21,904 bases of DNA from Actinomycetes bacterium (GTDB taxonomy: Bacteria > Actinomycetota > Thermoleophilia > Solirubrobacterales > Solirubrobacteraceae). Below the pieces are notes generated by a model that was not told the origin of the DNA, ran no database searches, and saw only the letters and a program-made list of their open reading frames with translations. The stretch spans positions 1 through 21,904 of the forward strand of contig JAEYAL010000324.1 of assembly GCA_023404805.1 (NCBI GenBank), written 5' to 3'. Of the stretch, positions 1 through 6,421 are shown piece by piece (the stretch's first letter is position 1; each line of letters begins with the position of its first letter). A program made the position numbers and the translations under genes.

Positions 1-1249
1 GTGCTTCGCCGCCGTCGATGGCGGTGGTGCCGCTGGCGGCGTAGTCATCGAGCATCGCGAGCGCCGCCGGCGGCGCGTCAGCGGCCTGCAGCTCGCGGCG
101 AAGACGGACGATCCCAGCGTCCCAGCGCAGCCGTGCGGCATCAGCGACCGGCGGCGGGGTCGTGGTCGCGCCAAGGAGGAGGTCGTCGAGCTGGAGGAGC
201 GCCGGGATCGTCGCGGCGAGGCGGTCGGCGCGCACGTCTGCTCGTTCCGCGGACTGGCCGGCGACCGTGAGGCAGACGGCCGCGATGCCAGCCACGAGTG
301 TCGACACCGCGATCATCAGCGAGACGTGCCAGGAATCGCCCCCGGTGCGGCGCTCGAGGGTCGCGCGGATTCCGACGAGGACGGCCGTCACGCCGAGCGC
401 CATCCCGACGAACGCCGCGGGCAGCGGGCTGCCTTGGACGTACGAGGTCGCCAGCACGGCGATCGGGAGCCCGACCGAGGCGGGGAGGAACCAGACGCGC
501 GCTTCGTGCGGAATGCCGTCGGTGCGGTGGCCGCGCTCGAGCACGCCGAGGAACTTCGGATGCAGCGCCACGAAGGTCCACAGCACGAAGCCGACGCCGT
601 GCCGGACGGCGAGGTTTTCTCCGCCGACGTCGCTCACGCGCAACGCGAGGTCGACGGCGAGGTTGCCGACGACGCCGAGCGCCAAGAGGATCGCGGGCGT
701 GTTCCACACGCCGCCTCCCACGACGTAGGTCGCCCCGAAGCCCAGCAGCGCCAGCACGCCGATCCCCCAGGCGACGAGCTCCAGGGGCGCGCCCTGCGGC
801 TGGATGACGGCGAACCACAGCGGCGCGAAGAGGGCGGACGCGAAGACGATGCCGTCGAGCTGGCGCGTCCAGTCCGGCCAGCGGCCGCGGATCGCGCCGA
901 CCCAGGCGATGACGACGCAAAAGACTGCGATCCCGGCGGTGTTGAGCGCGTCGATCGCATTGAGGCGCGGGGCGTCGACCGCCACGATCCCGCTCGCGCC
1001 GAGGGCATCGGCGCAGAGCCAGAGGAGGTTGGCCAGCCCGAAGACGACACACAGCCACTTGTCAGCGCGCGGGACATCTTCACGGGGAAGCCGCCACACG
1101 ATCGCTGCGAGCAGGAGGGCGCCCCACGCGCACGCGGCCGCGTCGAGCCCCGGAGCGCCTGCGGCCAGGCCCGCGGCAGCGCTGCCAGCCAACAGCAGCC
1201 ACAGCACGGTGGTAATCGGGCGGACCATCAAACCGGTATTCGGCACCAT
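1..1249 (-). CDS. Multi-pass membrane protein, N-terminal part (runs off the left edge)
   Basis: An open frame on the minus strand runs from ATG at 1249 to the window edge without a stop, giving 416 codons of an incomplete protein. I read about ten or eleven hydrophobic segments in succession: a first near residues 10-30 (ITTVLWLLLAG), others including KWLCVVFGLANLLWL, GIVFASALFAPLWFAVI and HVSLMIAVSTLVAGIAAV. A soluble, charged stretch then begins (QSAERADVRADRL...) and continues past the edge. This layout, a large membrane module followed by a soluble region, is common in actinobacterial sensory proteins such as diguanylate cyclases and histidine kinases. The output domain is outside the window, so no function can be assigned. 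The competing minus-strand frames are arginine- or serine-rich and look like shadows. An in-frame ATG at 1228 is an alternative start; neither has a clear Shine-Dalgarno, and an in-frame TGA lies a little upstream. Confidence 0.75.
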   Translation of the reverse strand, partial: MVPNTGLMVRPITTVLWLLLAGSAAAGLAAGAPGLDAAACAWGALLLAAIVWRLPREDVPRADKWLCVVFGLANLLWLCADALGASGIVAVDAPRLNAIDALNTAGIAVFCVVIAWVGAIRGRWPDWTRQLDGIVFASALFAPLWFAVIQPQGAPLELVAWGIGVLALLGFGATYVVGGGVWNTPAILLALGVVGNLAVDLALRVSDVGGENLAVRHGVGFVLWTFVALHPKFLGVLERGHRTDGIPHEARVWFLPASVGLPIAVLATSYVQGSPLPAAFVGMALGVTAVLVGIRATLERRTGGDSWHVSLMIAVSTLVAGIAAVCLTVAGQSAERADVRADRLAATIPALLQLDDLLLGATTTPPPVADAARLRWDAGIVRLRRELQAADAPPAALAMLDDYAASGTTAIDGGEA

Positions 1250-1370
1250 GGCGAGGGTGCTGAGCGGCGGGTCAAGACCGGTCAGATGAACGTCCGTTCA
1301 GGCCTTCCGGGCAGCTGCCCGGCGTCGCTCCGCTATCGCAGACCGGGAACCCGGCGGGGTGACGACCGCC

Positions 1371-1398
1371 GTGACGCATGAGCGCTCGCCGGTAGGGT
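1371..1398 (+). promoter_or_regulatory. Possible promoter of the 1436 gene
   Basis: GTGACG (1371-1376), 16 bases, then TAGGGT (1393-1398), a sigma-70-like pair in the actinobacterial TAnnnT style. It lies about 35 bases before the TTG start at 1436. The -35 matches consensus at only four of six positions, so this is tentative. Confidence 0.3.
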
Positions 1399-1435
1399 GG
1401 CTGCGTCGCGGGGACCCGCAACCAAGGAGCTCGCT

Positions 1436-1909
1436 TTGTCCTACACCGTGGATTTCGTTGACGTCTCGACCGTCGGCGTCGAGTCGTCGCCGGTGGCCGA
1501 CGCTCTCGCTGGGCTCCGGGCCAACGAGGCCCGCTACTTCCACAACAAGTACAAGCACACCTTCGTGACCGAGCCCGCCGACAGCCCGGCCGGCGCCGAA
1601 GCGATCGCGCACGTCACGAAGATCCTCGCCGACGAGCGCGACCTGGCCATCGCGTCGACGCCGCTCGAGGCCGCGGCGTTCCAGACGGAGAACATCCGCT
1701 GGACCTACGTGTTCTACGAGAGCGGGCTCTCGATCAACGTGCTTTACACGCTCGACGGCGAGAAGCCCAAGCGCGCGGTCGGCTTCAAGCTCTCCGACGG
1801 CATGGAGGTGCCGGCCGAGCTGGCCGACCGCTTCAAGTTCGCGCGTCAGAAGTCCAAGCTCGCGGGCACGATCCGCGGGACCTACTTCGTGATCAAAGGC
1901 GAGTACTAG
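1436..1909 (+). CDS. Hypothetical protein, 157 aa, TTG start
   Basis: I do not recognise this family. The frame has strongly G/C third positions and a balanced soluble composition, with aromatic-rich segments such as NEARYFHNKYKHTF, ENIRWTYVFYESG and IRGTYFVIKGEY. It has no signal peptide or membrane segment. The start is set at TTG 1436 because AAGGAG lies at 1424-1429 with a 6-base spacer; the upstream ATG at 1397 has no such site and would add a low-complexity N-terminus. The product then begins SYTVDFVDV. Alternating hydrophobic strands (WTYVFYES, SINVLYTL, AVGFKL) suggest an alpha+beta fold. The gene is convergent with the flavoprotein at 1932, with only 22 bases between stop codons, and divergent from the membrane protein ending at 1249. 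Confidence 0.85.
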   Translation: MSYTVDFVDVSTVGVESSPVADALAGLRANEARYFHNKYKHTFVTEPADSPAGAEAIAHVTKILADERDLAIASTPLEAAAFQTENIRWTYVFYESGLSINVLYTLDGEKPKRAVGFKLSDGMEVPAELADRFKFARQKSKLAGTIRGTYFVIKGEY

Positions 1910-1931
1910 GGACGGACGCGGGCGTCCCGCA

Positions 1932-3119
1932 TCAGACGTACTGCGCAGCCGCGTGGCCTGACGCCCACGCCCACTGGAAGTTGAAGCCGCCGAGGTGGCC
2001 GGCGATGTCGAGCACCTCGCCGATGAAGTAGAGCCCAGGGCTTTTGAGCGACTCCATCGTCTGGGAGGAGACCTCGCGCGTGTCGACGCCGCCGAGCGTG
2101 ACCTCGGCGGTGCGGTACCCCTCGGTGCCCGACGGGACGACCTGCCACGCACCGAGCTGCGCGGCGATGCGCGCGAGCTCGCGCGCGTTGTACTGCTTCA
2201 TCGGTTTGGAGTCGAACCAGTAGTACGCGAGGAGCGACGCCATCTTCTTCGTGAAGACCTCGCCGAGCAGCGTCTTGAGCTCCGCATTGGGACGCGTCGT
2301 CTGCAGCTCTTGGAGCCACGCGAGCGCGTCGCGGCCCGGTAGGAGGTTGACCTCGACCACGTCGCCCGGGTGCCAGAACGACGAGATCTGCAGGATCGCG
2401 GGCCCGCTGAGGCCGCGGTGGGTGAAGAGGATGTTCTCGCGGAAGCGCTGGCCGTTGCAGCTCACGAGCGCATCGGCCGAAGTGCCGGAAAGCTCGTTGC
2501 AGAGGTCGCTGAGCTCGTGGTCGGTGATCGTGAACGGCACCAGTCCCGCGCGCGTGGGGAGGACGCGGTGCCCGAACGCGCGGGCGACGTCGTAGCCGAA
2601 CCCCGACGACCCGAGCGTCGGAATCGAGAGCCCGCCGCTGGCGATCACGAGCGACTGCGCAGCGACCTCCCCGAGGTCGGTGTCCATCACGTAGCCGTCG
2701 TCGGCCTTGTCGATCTGGTGGACCCGCGTGTTCACGTGCAGCTCGACGCCCGCGCTGCGGTTCTTGTCCAGGAGCATGTTGAGGATGTCCTTGGAGCGGT
2801 GGTCGCAGAAGAGCTGCCCGAGCTTCTTCTCGTGGTACGGGATGCCGTACTCGCTGACCATCGCGATGAAGTCCCACTGCGTGTAGCGCGCCATCGCCGA
2901 CTTGGCGAACTGCGGGTTGGGGTTCTGCGAGACGTAGTTCTCAGGCTCCGCGTACATGTTCGTGAAGTTGCAGCGCCCGCCGCCCGACATCAGGATCTTC
3001 TTGCCGGGCTTGTTGGAGCTGTCGAGGAGCAGCACGCGGCGGCCGCGCTCGGCGGCGGTCATCGCGCACATCAAACCCGCGGCCCCAGCGCCGATGATCA
3101 CCACGTCGGTCGAGCGCAT
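1932..3119 (-). CDS. NAD(P)/FAD-dependent oxidoreductase, HI0933/YhiN (aminoacetone oxidase-like) family
   Basis: A 395-residue flavoprotein. The N-terminus carries a Rossmann dinucleotide-binding motif, VVIIGAGAAGLMCA (GxGxxG), then LLLDSSNKPGKKILMSGGGR, in which GKK-hxxSGGGRCN is the diagnostic motif of the HI0933-like family. Near the middle is ASGGLSIPTLGSSGFGYDVA, another family signature, and the C-terminus holds GLYFIGEVLDIAGHLGGFN, which closes the FAD site. The length fits the family (about 400). The start is ATG 3119 (MRSTDVV), placed directly before the FAD motif; the frame stays open further upstream, but that extension is low-complexity and not expected in the family. The family is annotated as flavoprotein oxidoreductases whose physiological substrate is mostly unknown. 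It is a soluble cytosolic enzyme, apparently transcribed alone. Confidence 0.93.
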   Translation of the reverse strand: MRSTDVVIIGAGAAGLMCAMTAAERGRRVLLLDSSNKPGKKILMSGGGRCNFTNMYAEPENYVSQNPNPQFAKSAMARYTQWDFIAMVSEYGIPYHEKKLGQLFCDHRSKDILNMLLDKNRSAGVELHVNTRVHQIDKADDGYVMDTDLGEVAAQSLVIASGGLSIPTLGSSGFGYDVARAFGHRVLPTRAGLVPFTITDHELSDLCNELSGTSADALVSCNGQRFRENILFTHRGLSGPAILQISSFWHPGDVVEVNLLPGRDALAWLQELQTTRPNAELKTLLGEVFTKKMASLLAYYWFDSKPMKQYNARELARIAAQLGAWQVVPSGTEGYRTAEVTLGGVDTREVSSQTMESLKSPGLYFIGEVLDIAGHLGGFNFQWAWASGHAAAQYV

Positions 3120-3138
3120 CCCCACGAGGGTGACGGAT

Positions 3139-3153
3139 CCGCCGCCTCGGCGG
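3139..3153. other. Short GC hairpin in the leader of the flavoprotein gene
   Basis: CCGCCG (3139-3144), loop CCT, CGGCGG (3148-3153): a perfect 6-bp inverted repeat about 20 bases before the ATG at 3119 on the minus strand. It could sit in the 5' leader near the initiation region. GC-rich genomes make such hairpins common, so a role is unproven. Confidence 0.3.
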
Positions 3154-3209
3154 CGTGTCGCCGACAGCACCGGCGCGCAGCGCTCCAAAATCGAGCGGAG
3201 TTCTAGTTT

Positions 3210-3238
3210 TTGCAGCAGCGCTCGGTTCGACGTACGGT
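3210..3238 (+). promoter_or_regulatory. Probable promoter of the 3304 gene
   Basis: TTGCAG (3210-3215), a 17-base spacer, then TACGGT (3233-3238). This fits a housekeeping sigma-70 promoter with a TAnnnT -10 box. It lies in a locally AT-richer stretch between two divergent genes and would start transcription about 60 bases before the ATG at 3304. Confidence 0.45.
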
Positions 3239-3303
3239 GACCCGGTCCGATTCGCCGGCGGCCCGCAACCGCCGCGTCCATGCCGTCCACGTGGAGTCCG
3301 CCG

Positions 3304-3690
3304 ATGCCCTTCCGTCCGCAGCCTGCTGCGCACCCAGCCGCAACCGCCTCAGCAGTGCATGACGGCGGTCCCGCCGACGATCTCCACGATGCGACCGTGC
3401 TCTTTGAAGCCGGCAACTGGACGCTGGCGGTCGTGGCGGCCCAGCTCCACCTGGAGCGCAGCTTCGAAGACCGCGACAGCGAAGCGGTGGCCGCCGAGGC
3501 AGCCTGGCCGCGGACCCGGCGCGCCCTGGAATCGCTGCGCGCGGTCGGCGACTGGAGCACGGCCGACGACCTCGCCCAGCACCTCGACCGCTGCGAGGCC
3601 ATCGTCGCGGGAACCGCTGTCTGCCACCGCGCTGACGCCGTGGCGTCGCTGCACGTGGCCGAGCGGCTCGCCGGCGGCGCGGCAAGCTGA
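3304..3690 (+). CDS. Hypothetical protein, 128 aa, possible HEPN-like helical fold
   Basis: A small, all-helical-looking protein. The frame has strong G/C third positions, unlike the overlapping frames on both strands. I chose ATG 3304 because GGAG (3293-3296) lies 7 bases before it; an in-frame ATG at 3280 lacks a site. After a proline/alanine-rich N-terminus of about 20 residues come helices with segments FEAGNWTLAVVAAQLHLERS and RAVGDWSTADDLAQHLDRC, ending RADAVASLHVAERLA. The pattern of a short helix, G-N-W, then A-x-x-A-A-Q-x-x-x-E resembles the first helix of HEPN-type proteins, but I cannot see a clear RxxxxH RNase motif, so this is only a hint. It precedes the two-gene unit at 3846, with a 155-base gap, and its base composition is closer to housekeeping genes. 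Confidence 0.65.
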   Translation: MPFRPQPAAHPAATASAVHDGGPADDLHDATVLFEAGNWTLAVVAAQLHLERSFEDRDSEAVAAEAAWPRTRRALESLRAVGDWSTADDLAQHLDRCEAIVAGTAVCHRADAVASLHVAERLAGGAAS

Positions 3691-3845
3691 GCCGCCACAG
3701 CGGTCGGCTTGCGCTCGCGGGAGACTCGCCGCCCGCATCAGCAGCCATCGATCCGGGCTACCTGGCGGGCCGGTGGCGGTCAACCGCTTTCGTATTGGTG
3801 CTCCTCCGAGTTGCCTCGGTGGGCAGGGCCGGTCAAGATCGCCGA

Positions 3846-4175
3846 ATGGAAGACATCGCGCGGGCGGAGGGAATGAGCAACGACGAGCTGCTCGTTGAGA
3901 TCGGCAAGGTTGGGTTTGAAGCTGCACCGCAAGATCCGCTTGAACGGGGCCGGCAGGTCTACGCGAATCTCCGGCGTACCCTTGCCGACCGGATCTGCCT
4001 CGCTGAAAATGTCCGGTCGCTCGCCGCGGATCAGAACCGGAAGCCCGAGCTGATCGGCATGCTCGCGGACCTCATCGCGTCGCTCACCCACGGCGTGCCG
4101 GTGGCAGCCCTGAGCGTGCTCTTGGTCCGCGACGGGCTTGCAGGCCTTTGCGCTGACCATTGGCATGCCTCTTGA
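3846..4175 (+). CDS. Small hypothetical protein, 109 aa, partner of the metallopeptidase-like gene
   Basis: Not a family I can name. From ATG 3846 the product begins MEDIARAEGMSNDELL; an in-frame ATG at 3873 has GGAGG only 2 bases before it, too close to be ideal. The first two-thirds is charged and probably helical. The last third (about residues 66-105) is an amphipathic to hydrophobic helical stretch, with IGMLADLIASLTHGVPVAAL and a second helix ending GLAGLCADHW. No signal peptide is present and the hydrophobic part is short for a membrane anchor, so a protein-protein interface is as likely. The stop codon overlaps the TTG of the next gene by 4 bases, so the two are almost certainly co-translated and may act together. 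The composition is A+T-richer than the window average, which suggests acquisition by transfer. Confidence 0.75.
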   Translation: MEDIARAEGMSNDELLVEIGKVGFEAAPQDPLERGRQVYANLRRTLADRICLAENVRSLAADQNRKPELIGMLADLIASLTHGVPVAALSVLLVRDGLAGLCADHWHAS

Positions 4176-5320
4176 CGGGTGGTGCTCCACTCTCGGCCGC
4201 CGAGGTCAGGGCTCAGTTCGAGCTGATCCGACCCGCTGTCGACTACGGCCTGCCGATGATGGCCCCGACGGGCGACCAGATCGGGATGCTTGACTTCGAG
4301 GAGCGAACAGCTGCTTTCGAATCCGGCTTGCTCGCGAGGATCGGCGCGCTCATCGACGCCAATCCGTGGCTTGAGAACTGGCGCTTTCTCGCAGACCCTT
4401 CCCTTTACACCGGGAGTTGGGAGATCTCGTTGCAGTGGCACCTCATCCACGTCCTGTCAGAGATTCGCCACGACCATCCGGACCTGGTCGGCCTCTCCCC
4501 GATCTGTGTTCGCACGGTCAACAGTCCGACGTTCGCCAGCTATTGCGTGCCGGGGCCGACCGTCACGTTCATCGTGATCTCCGTCGGGCTGATGAAGTTT
4601 CTGCAGGTCGCGGTCGGCACGATGATCCGGCTTCACGACATCGGCAAATCACTTCGAGTCGCGGGTCCGGTGAGGTCCAATCGCGTTCTCGGATCCGACG
4701 CGGCCAAAGCGGTGCGTCAAGGTGGAAAGGACGTCGATCACGCGTTGGATGTCCTCTTGGGGACCGCCTTTCGGATCCTCGACGGCGAGGCACCGGGGCT
4801 CGACGCTCCCTTGACGCCACGCCTGCTCACGTTCGTGAGTAGTCATCCCGATCTCGTCCTGACCTACCAAATGACGGAGGGCTTCGTCGTGCTGCACGAG
4901 CTCGGCCATCTCCTTCGAGGGCATAGCCACCGAGACGCGCGCAAGCTTGAAACGGAGCTCGACGCAGATGAGGCAGCGCTGAGCCTCTCCGTAATCGTCA
5001 CGAGCGCCTACGACAACAACTCGTTCTTGACGGGCGGCCCCGTGGCCTACCTTCAGCTTGCCCGCCTCTTCGAGATGGTGCGTCGGCTCAAATACGACTT
5101 GGATCATCCAGACCCAGACCGTCCCATCGACGTCGCGCCGGAACGGGAACTCCACACACGGCTTCAAGCAGTCGTGCCAGTGTTGGAGCGGTTCGGATTC
5201 GATCGACGGCTCACCAGCCAGGCGGAAGAGTTCGCGAGGGAGTGGAGCGTGTTGATCGCGGCCTGCCAAGAGAGGCTGCTTGTGCTCGTCAGCAAGTGGC
5301 CCGCCGGAGAGGCCAACTGA
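4172..5320 (+). CDS. HEXXH zinc-metallopeptidase-like protein (M48/U49-like arrangement)
   Basis: A 382-residue protein when started at TTG 4172, which overlaps the preceding stop as TTGA; TTG 4160 is an alternative. The key feature is FVVLHELGHLLRGH, with HELGH at residues 242-246, followed by ETELDADEAAL, whose Glu (about 262) fits the third zinc ligand of gluzincins (HEXXH...ExxxD). About 120 residues earlier, SPTFASYCVPGPTVTFIVIS followed by VGLMKFL resembles the NAFA-then-hydrophobic-strand motif that precedes HEXXH in M48-type peptidases. This also recalls the U49/Lit type of phage-exclusion protease, though I cannot confirm homology. A hydrophobic patch (about 130-145) probably belongs to the core rather than a membrane anchor. 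Two 60-base samples have 38 and 37 G+C, against 43 in a sample from yaaA, so the gene looks transferred. The 109-aa partner is coupled upstream. Confidence 0.85.
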   Translation: MTGGAPLSAAEVRAQFELIRPAVDYGLPMMAPTGDQIGMLDFEERTAAFESGLLARIGALIDANPWLENWRFLADPSLYTGSWEISLQWHLIHVLSEIRHDHPDLVGLSPICVRTVNSPTFASYCVPGPTVTFIVISVGLMKFLQVAVGTMIRLHDIGKSLRVAGPVRSNRVLGSDAAKAVRQGGKDVDHALDVLLGTAFRILDGEAPGLDAPLTPRLLTFVSSHPDLVLTYQMTEGFVVLHELGHLLRGHSHRDARKLETELDADEAALSLSVIVTSAYDNNSFLTGGPVAYLQLARLFEMVRRLKYDLDHPDPDRPIDVAPERELHTRLQAVVPVLERFGFDRRLTSQAEEFAREWSVLIAACQERLLVLVSKWPAGEAN

Positions 5321-5340
5321 TCAGGCCGCCGGCGTCTGGC

Positions 5341-5451
5341 TCAAATTCGCCAGTAGCCCATGATCGGCTGGGCGCCGATGTGTAGCCCGAGACCGGCGGT
5401 ATCTGCCAATTGGGCCAAGCGTTCGATCGCCGCCGGGAAGCGTGGGACCAT
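5341..5451 (-). pseudogene. Possible gene remnant (36-residue open frame)
   Basis: A minus-strand frame from ATG 5449-5451 to TGA 5341-5343 encodes a protein-like stretch including AIERLAQLADTAGLGLHIG and ending IMGYWRI. An in-frame TGA lies a short way upstream of the ATG, so nothing longer is open. The composition looks more like a real C-terminus than a shadow, and it sits between the transferred peptidase unit and the DUF805 gene. It may be a decayed fragment, but chance cannot be excluded. The rest of 5321-5513 shows no other gene. Confidence 0.2.
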
Positions 5452-5513
5452 CGCGGCACCGCTGTTTGGCGCGTCGCCGCCTCACAGCACATCACACCCA
5501 GGGGAGTTCAACC

Positions 5514-5888
5514 ATGTCGTTCCAAGATGCAATCTCAGACGGTTTCAGCAAGTACGTCCAGTTCAGCGGCCGCTCATCGCGCTCGGCCTATTGGTACTGG
5601 ACGCTGTTCGCGCTCATCGTGTACATCGTCGCGTACGCGGTCGGGGCCGCGATCGACTCGCTGATCCTCTACTACATCGCGGCGCTGGCGCTGTTCCTGC
5701 CCAGCCTCGCGGTCGGCGTCCGCCGGCTCCACGACACCGGCCGCAGCGGTTGGTGGTACCTCATCGGCCTCGTGCCGCTGATCGGCGGCATCGTGCTGCT
5801 CGTGTTCTTCATCCAGCCCAGCGACGGCCCGAACGAGTACGGCGCCGGCCCGGACAACGCCGCTCAGGCGCCGGCACCGGCCTTCTAG
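5514..5888 (+). CDS. DUF805 family membrane protein
   Basis: A 124-residue integral membrane protein. It shows the DUF805 (YhaH/YhaI-like) signatures: an N-terminal F-x-G-R-S-x-R-x-x-YW block (FSGRSSRSAYWYWTLF), then RRLHDTGRSGWWYLI near the middle, and a C-terminal F-x-x-P-S-x-G-x-N-x-Y-G segment (QPSDGPNEYG). There are about four hydrophobic segments: TLFALIVYIVAYAVG, SLILYYIAALALFL, WWYLIGLVPLI and GGIVLLVFFI. AGGGGAG (5500-5506) lies 7 bases before the ATG and fixes the start. The family is widespread and its function is not established. The gene stands alone and is followed by two strong hairpins, consistent with a monocistronic unit. Confidence 0.93.
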   Translation: MSFQDAISDGFSKYVQFSGRSSRSAYWYWTLFALIVYIVAYAVGAAIDSLILYYIAALALFLPSLAVGVRRLHDTGRSGWWYLIGLVPLIGGIVLLVFFIQPSDGPNEYGAGPDNAAQAPAPAF

Positions 5889-5893
5889 AGACA

Positions 5894-5921
5894 CCAGCGC
5901 GTGCCTGATCGGCACGCGTGG
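5894..5921 (+). terminator. Hairpin terminator after the DUF805 gene
   Basis: CGCGTGCC (5898-5905), loop TGATC, GGCACGCG (5911-5918), a perfect 8-bp stem. It extends by CCA/TGG outside one bulged G. It begins 5 bases after the stop codon. No T-tract follows, as is usual for terminators in high-GC actinobacteria. Confidence 0.6.
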
Positions 5922-5925
5922 CAGT

Positions 5926-5961
5926 CCCGGTGGACCTTGTCGTCGCGGCAGGTCCACCGGG
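5926..5961. repeat. Perfect 11-bp inverted repeat with 14-base loop
   Basis: CCCGGTGGACC (5926-5936) and GGTCCACCGGG (5951-5961) are exact reverse complements. It lies four bases after the previous hairpin, between the DUF805 gene and the 6018 gene. It may be a second terminator stem or a regulatory RNA structure. Confidence 0.6.
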
Positions 5962-6017
5962 CTCTGACCGCGGCTGGCCGACGGGCCTGCCTGCGGCGCT
6001 CATAGCGTCCGGCGGTG

Positions 6018-6347
6018 ATGAGCGTTGGAGCTACTGCCGTTGCCAAGGGCGCCGCGAAGGCGCCGCTGACCACCGTCGCGCGCTTCGCGTGGCCGCTGGC
6101 GGCGGTGCGGAGCGCGCGGGCCGTCCACACGCAGTGGAACGACCGCCTCACGCCCCGCCAGCGCAAACAGGCCCTCGCGCTGCTGCGGGCCAGTCACGGC
6201 CGCCCGTCGCGGCTCAGCGCGCGTCAGCGCCGGCAGCTTCGGAACATCCTCGCGGCGCTCGGTCCCGTCGACCTCGCCTGGAACGCGGCGGTCGCGGCGG
6301 CGCCGCTCCCGTCAGCGCCCAAGCGCAAGCTGTTCAGGCGCTCGTAG
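6018..6347 (+). CDS. Small basic hypothetical protein, 109 aa
   Basis: The frame has high G/C third positions and no convincing rival. The start is ATG 6018 (MSVGATAVAKG); GTG 6015, immediately upstream and in frame, is equally possible. The N-terminal 45 residues are alanine-rich and hydrophobic-amphipathic. Two similar helical units follow, DRLTPRQRKQALALLRASHG and SRLSARQRRQLRNILAALG, each with the pattern L-T/S-x-R-Q-R followed by leucines. The protein is strongly basic (ends KRKLFRRS), so it could bind nucleic acid or sit at the membrane surface, but I do not recognise a characterised family. It is convergent with the hydrolase gene at 6422. Confidence 0.7.
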   Translation: MSVGATAVAKGAAKAPLTTVARFAWPLAAVRSARAVHTQWNDRLTPRQRKQALALLRASHGRPSRLSARQRRQLRNILAALGPVDLAWNAAVAAAPLPSAPKRKLFRRS

Positions 6348-6421
6348 CGCTCGTCGGCAGCGCCGCGGAGAGACGTGCTCGGGACTGGCGGCTCGTCGCG
6401 CTGAGCGGTCGGCCGCCGAGC

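Noticed and set aside
326..1381. Long plus-strand open frame of 351 codons opposite the membrane protein
   Set aside because: It is extremely rich in Arg, Asp, Glu and Gly with no domain-like pattern, as expected antisense to a GC-rich gene; the minus-strand frame encodes clear membrane segments.
3120..3698. N-terminal extension of the flavoprotein frame to 3698
   Set aside because: It crosses the 3304 gene and the AT-richer intergenic promoter region; the FAD-binding motif begins directly after ATG 3119.
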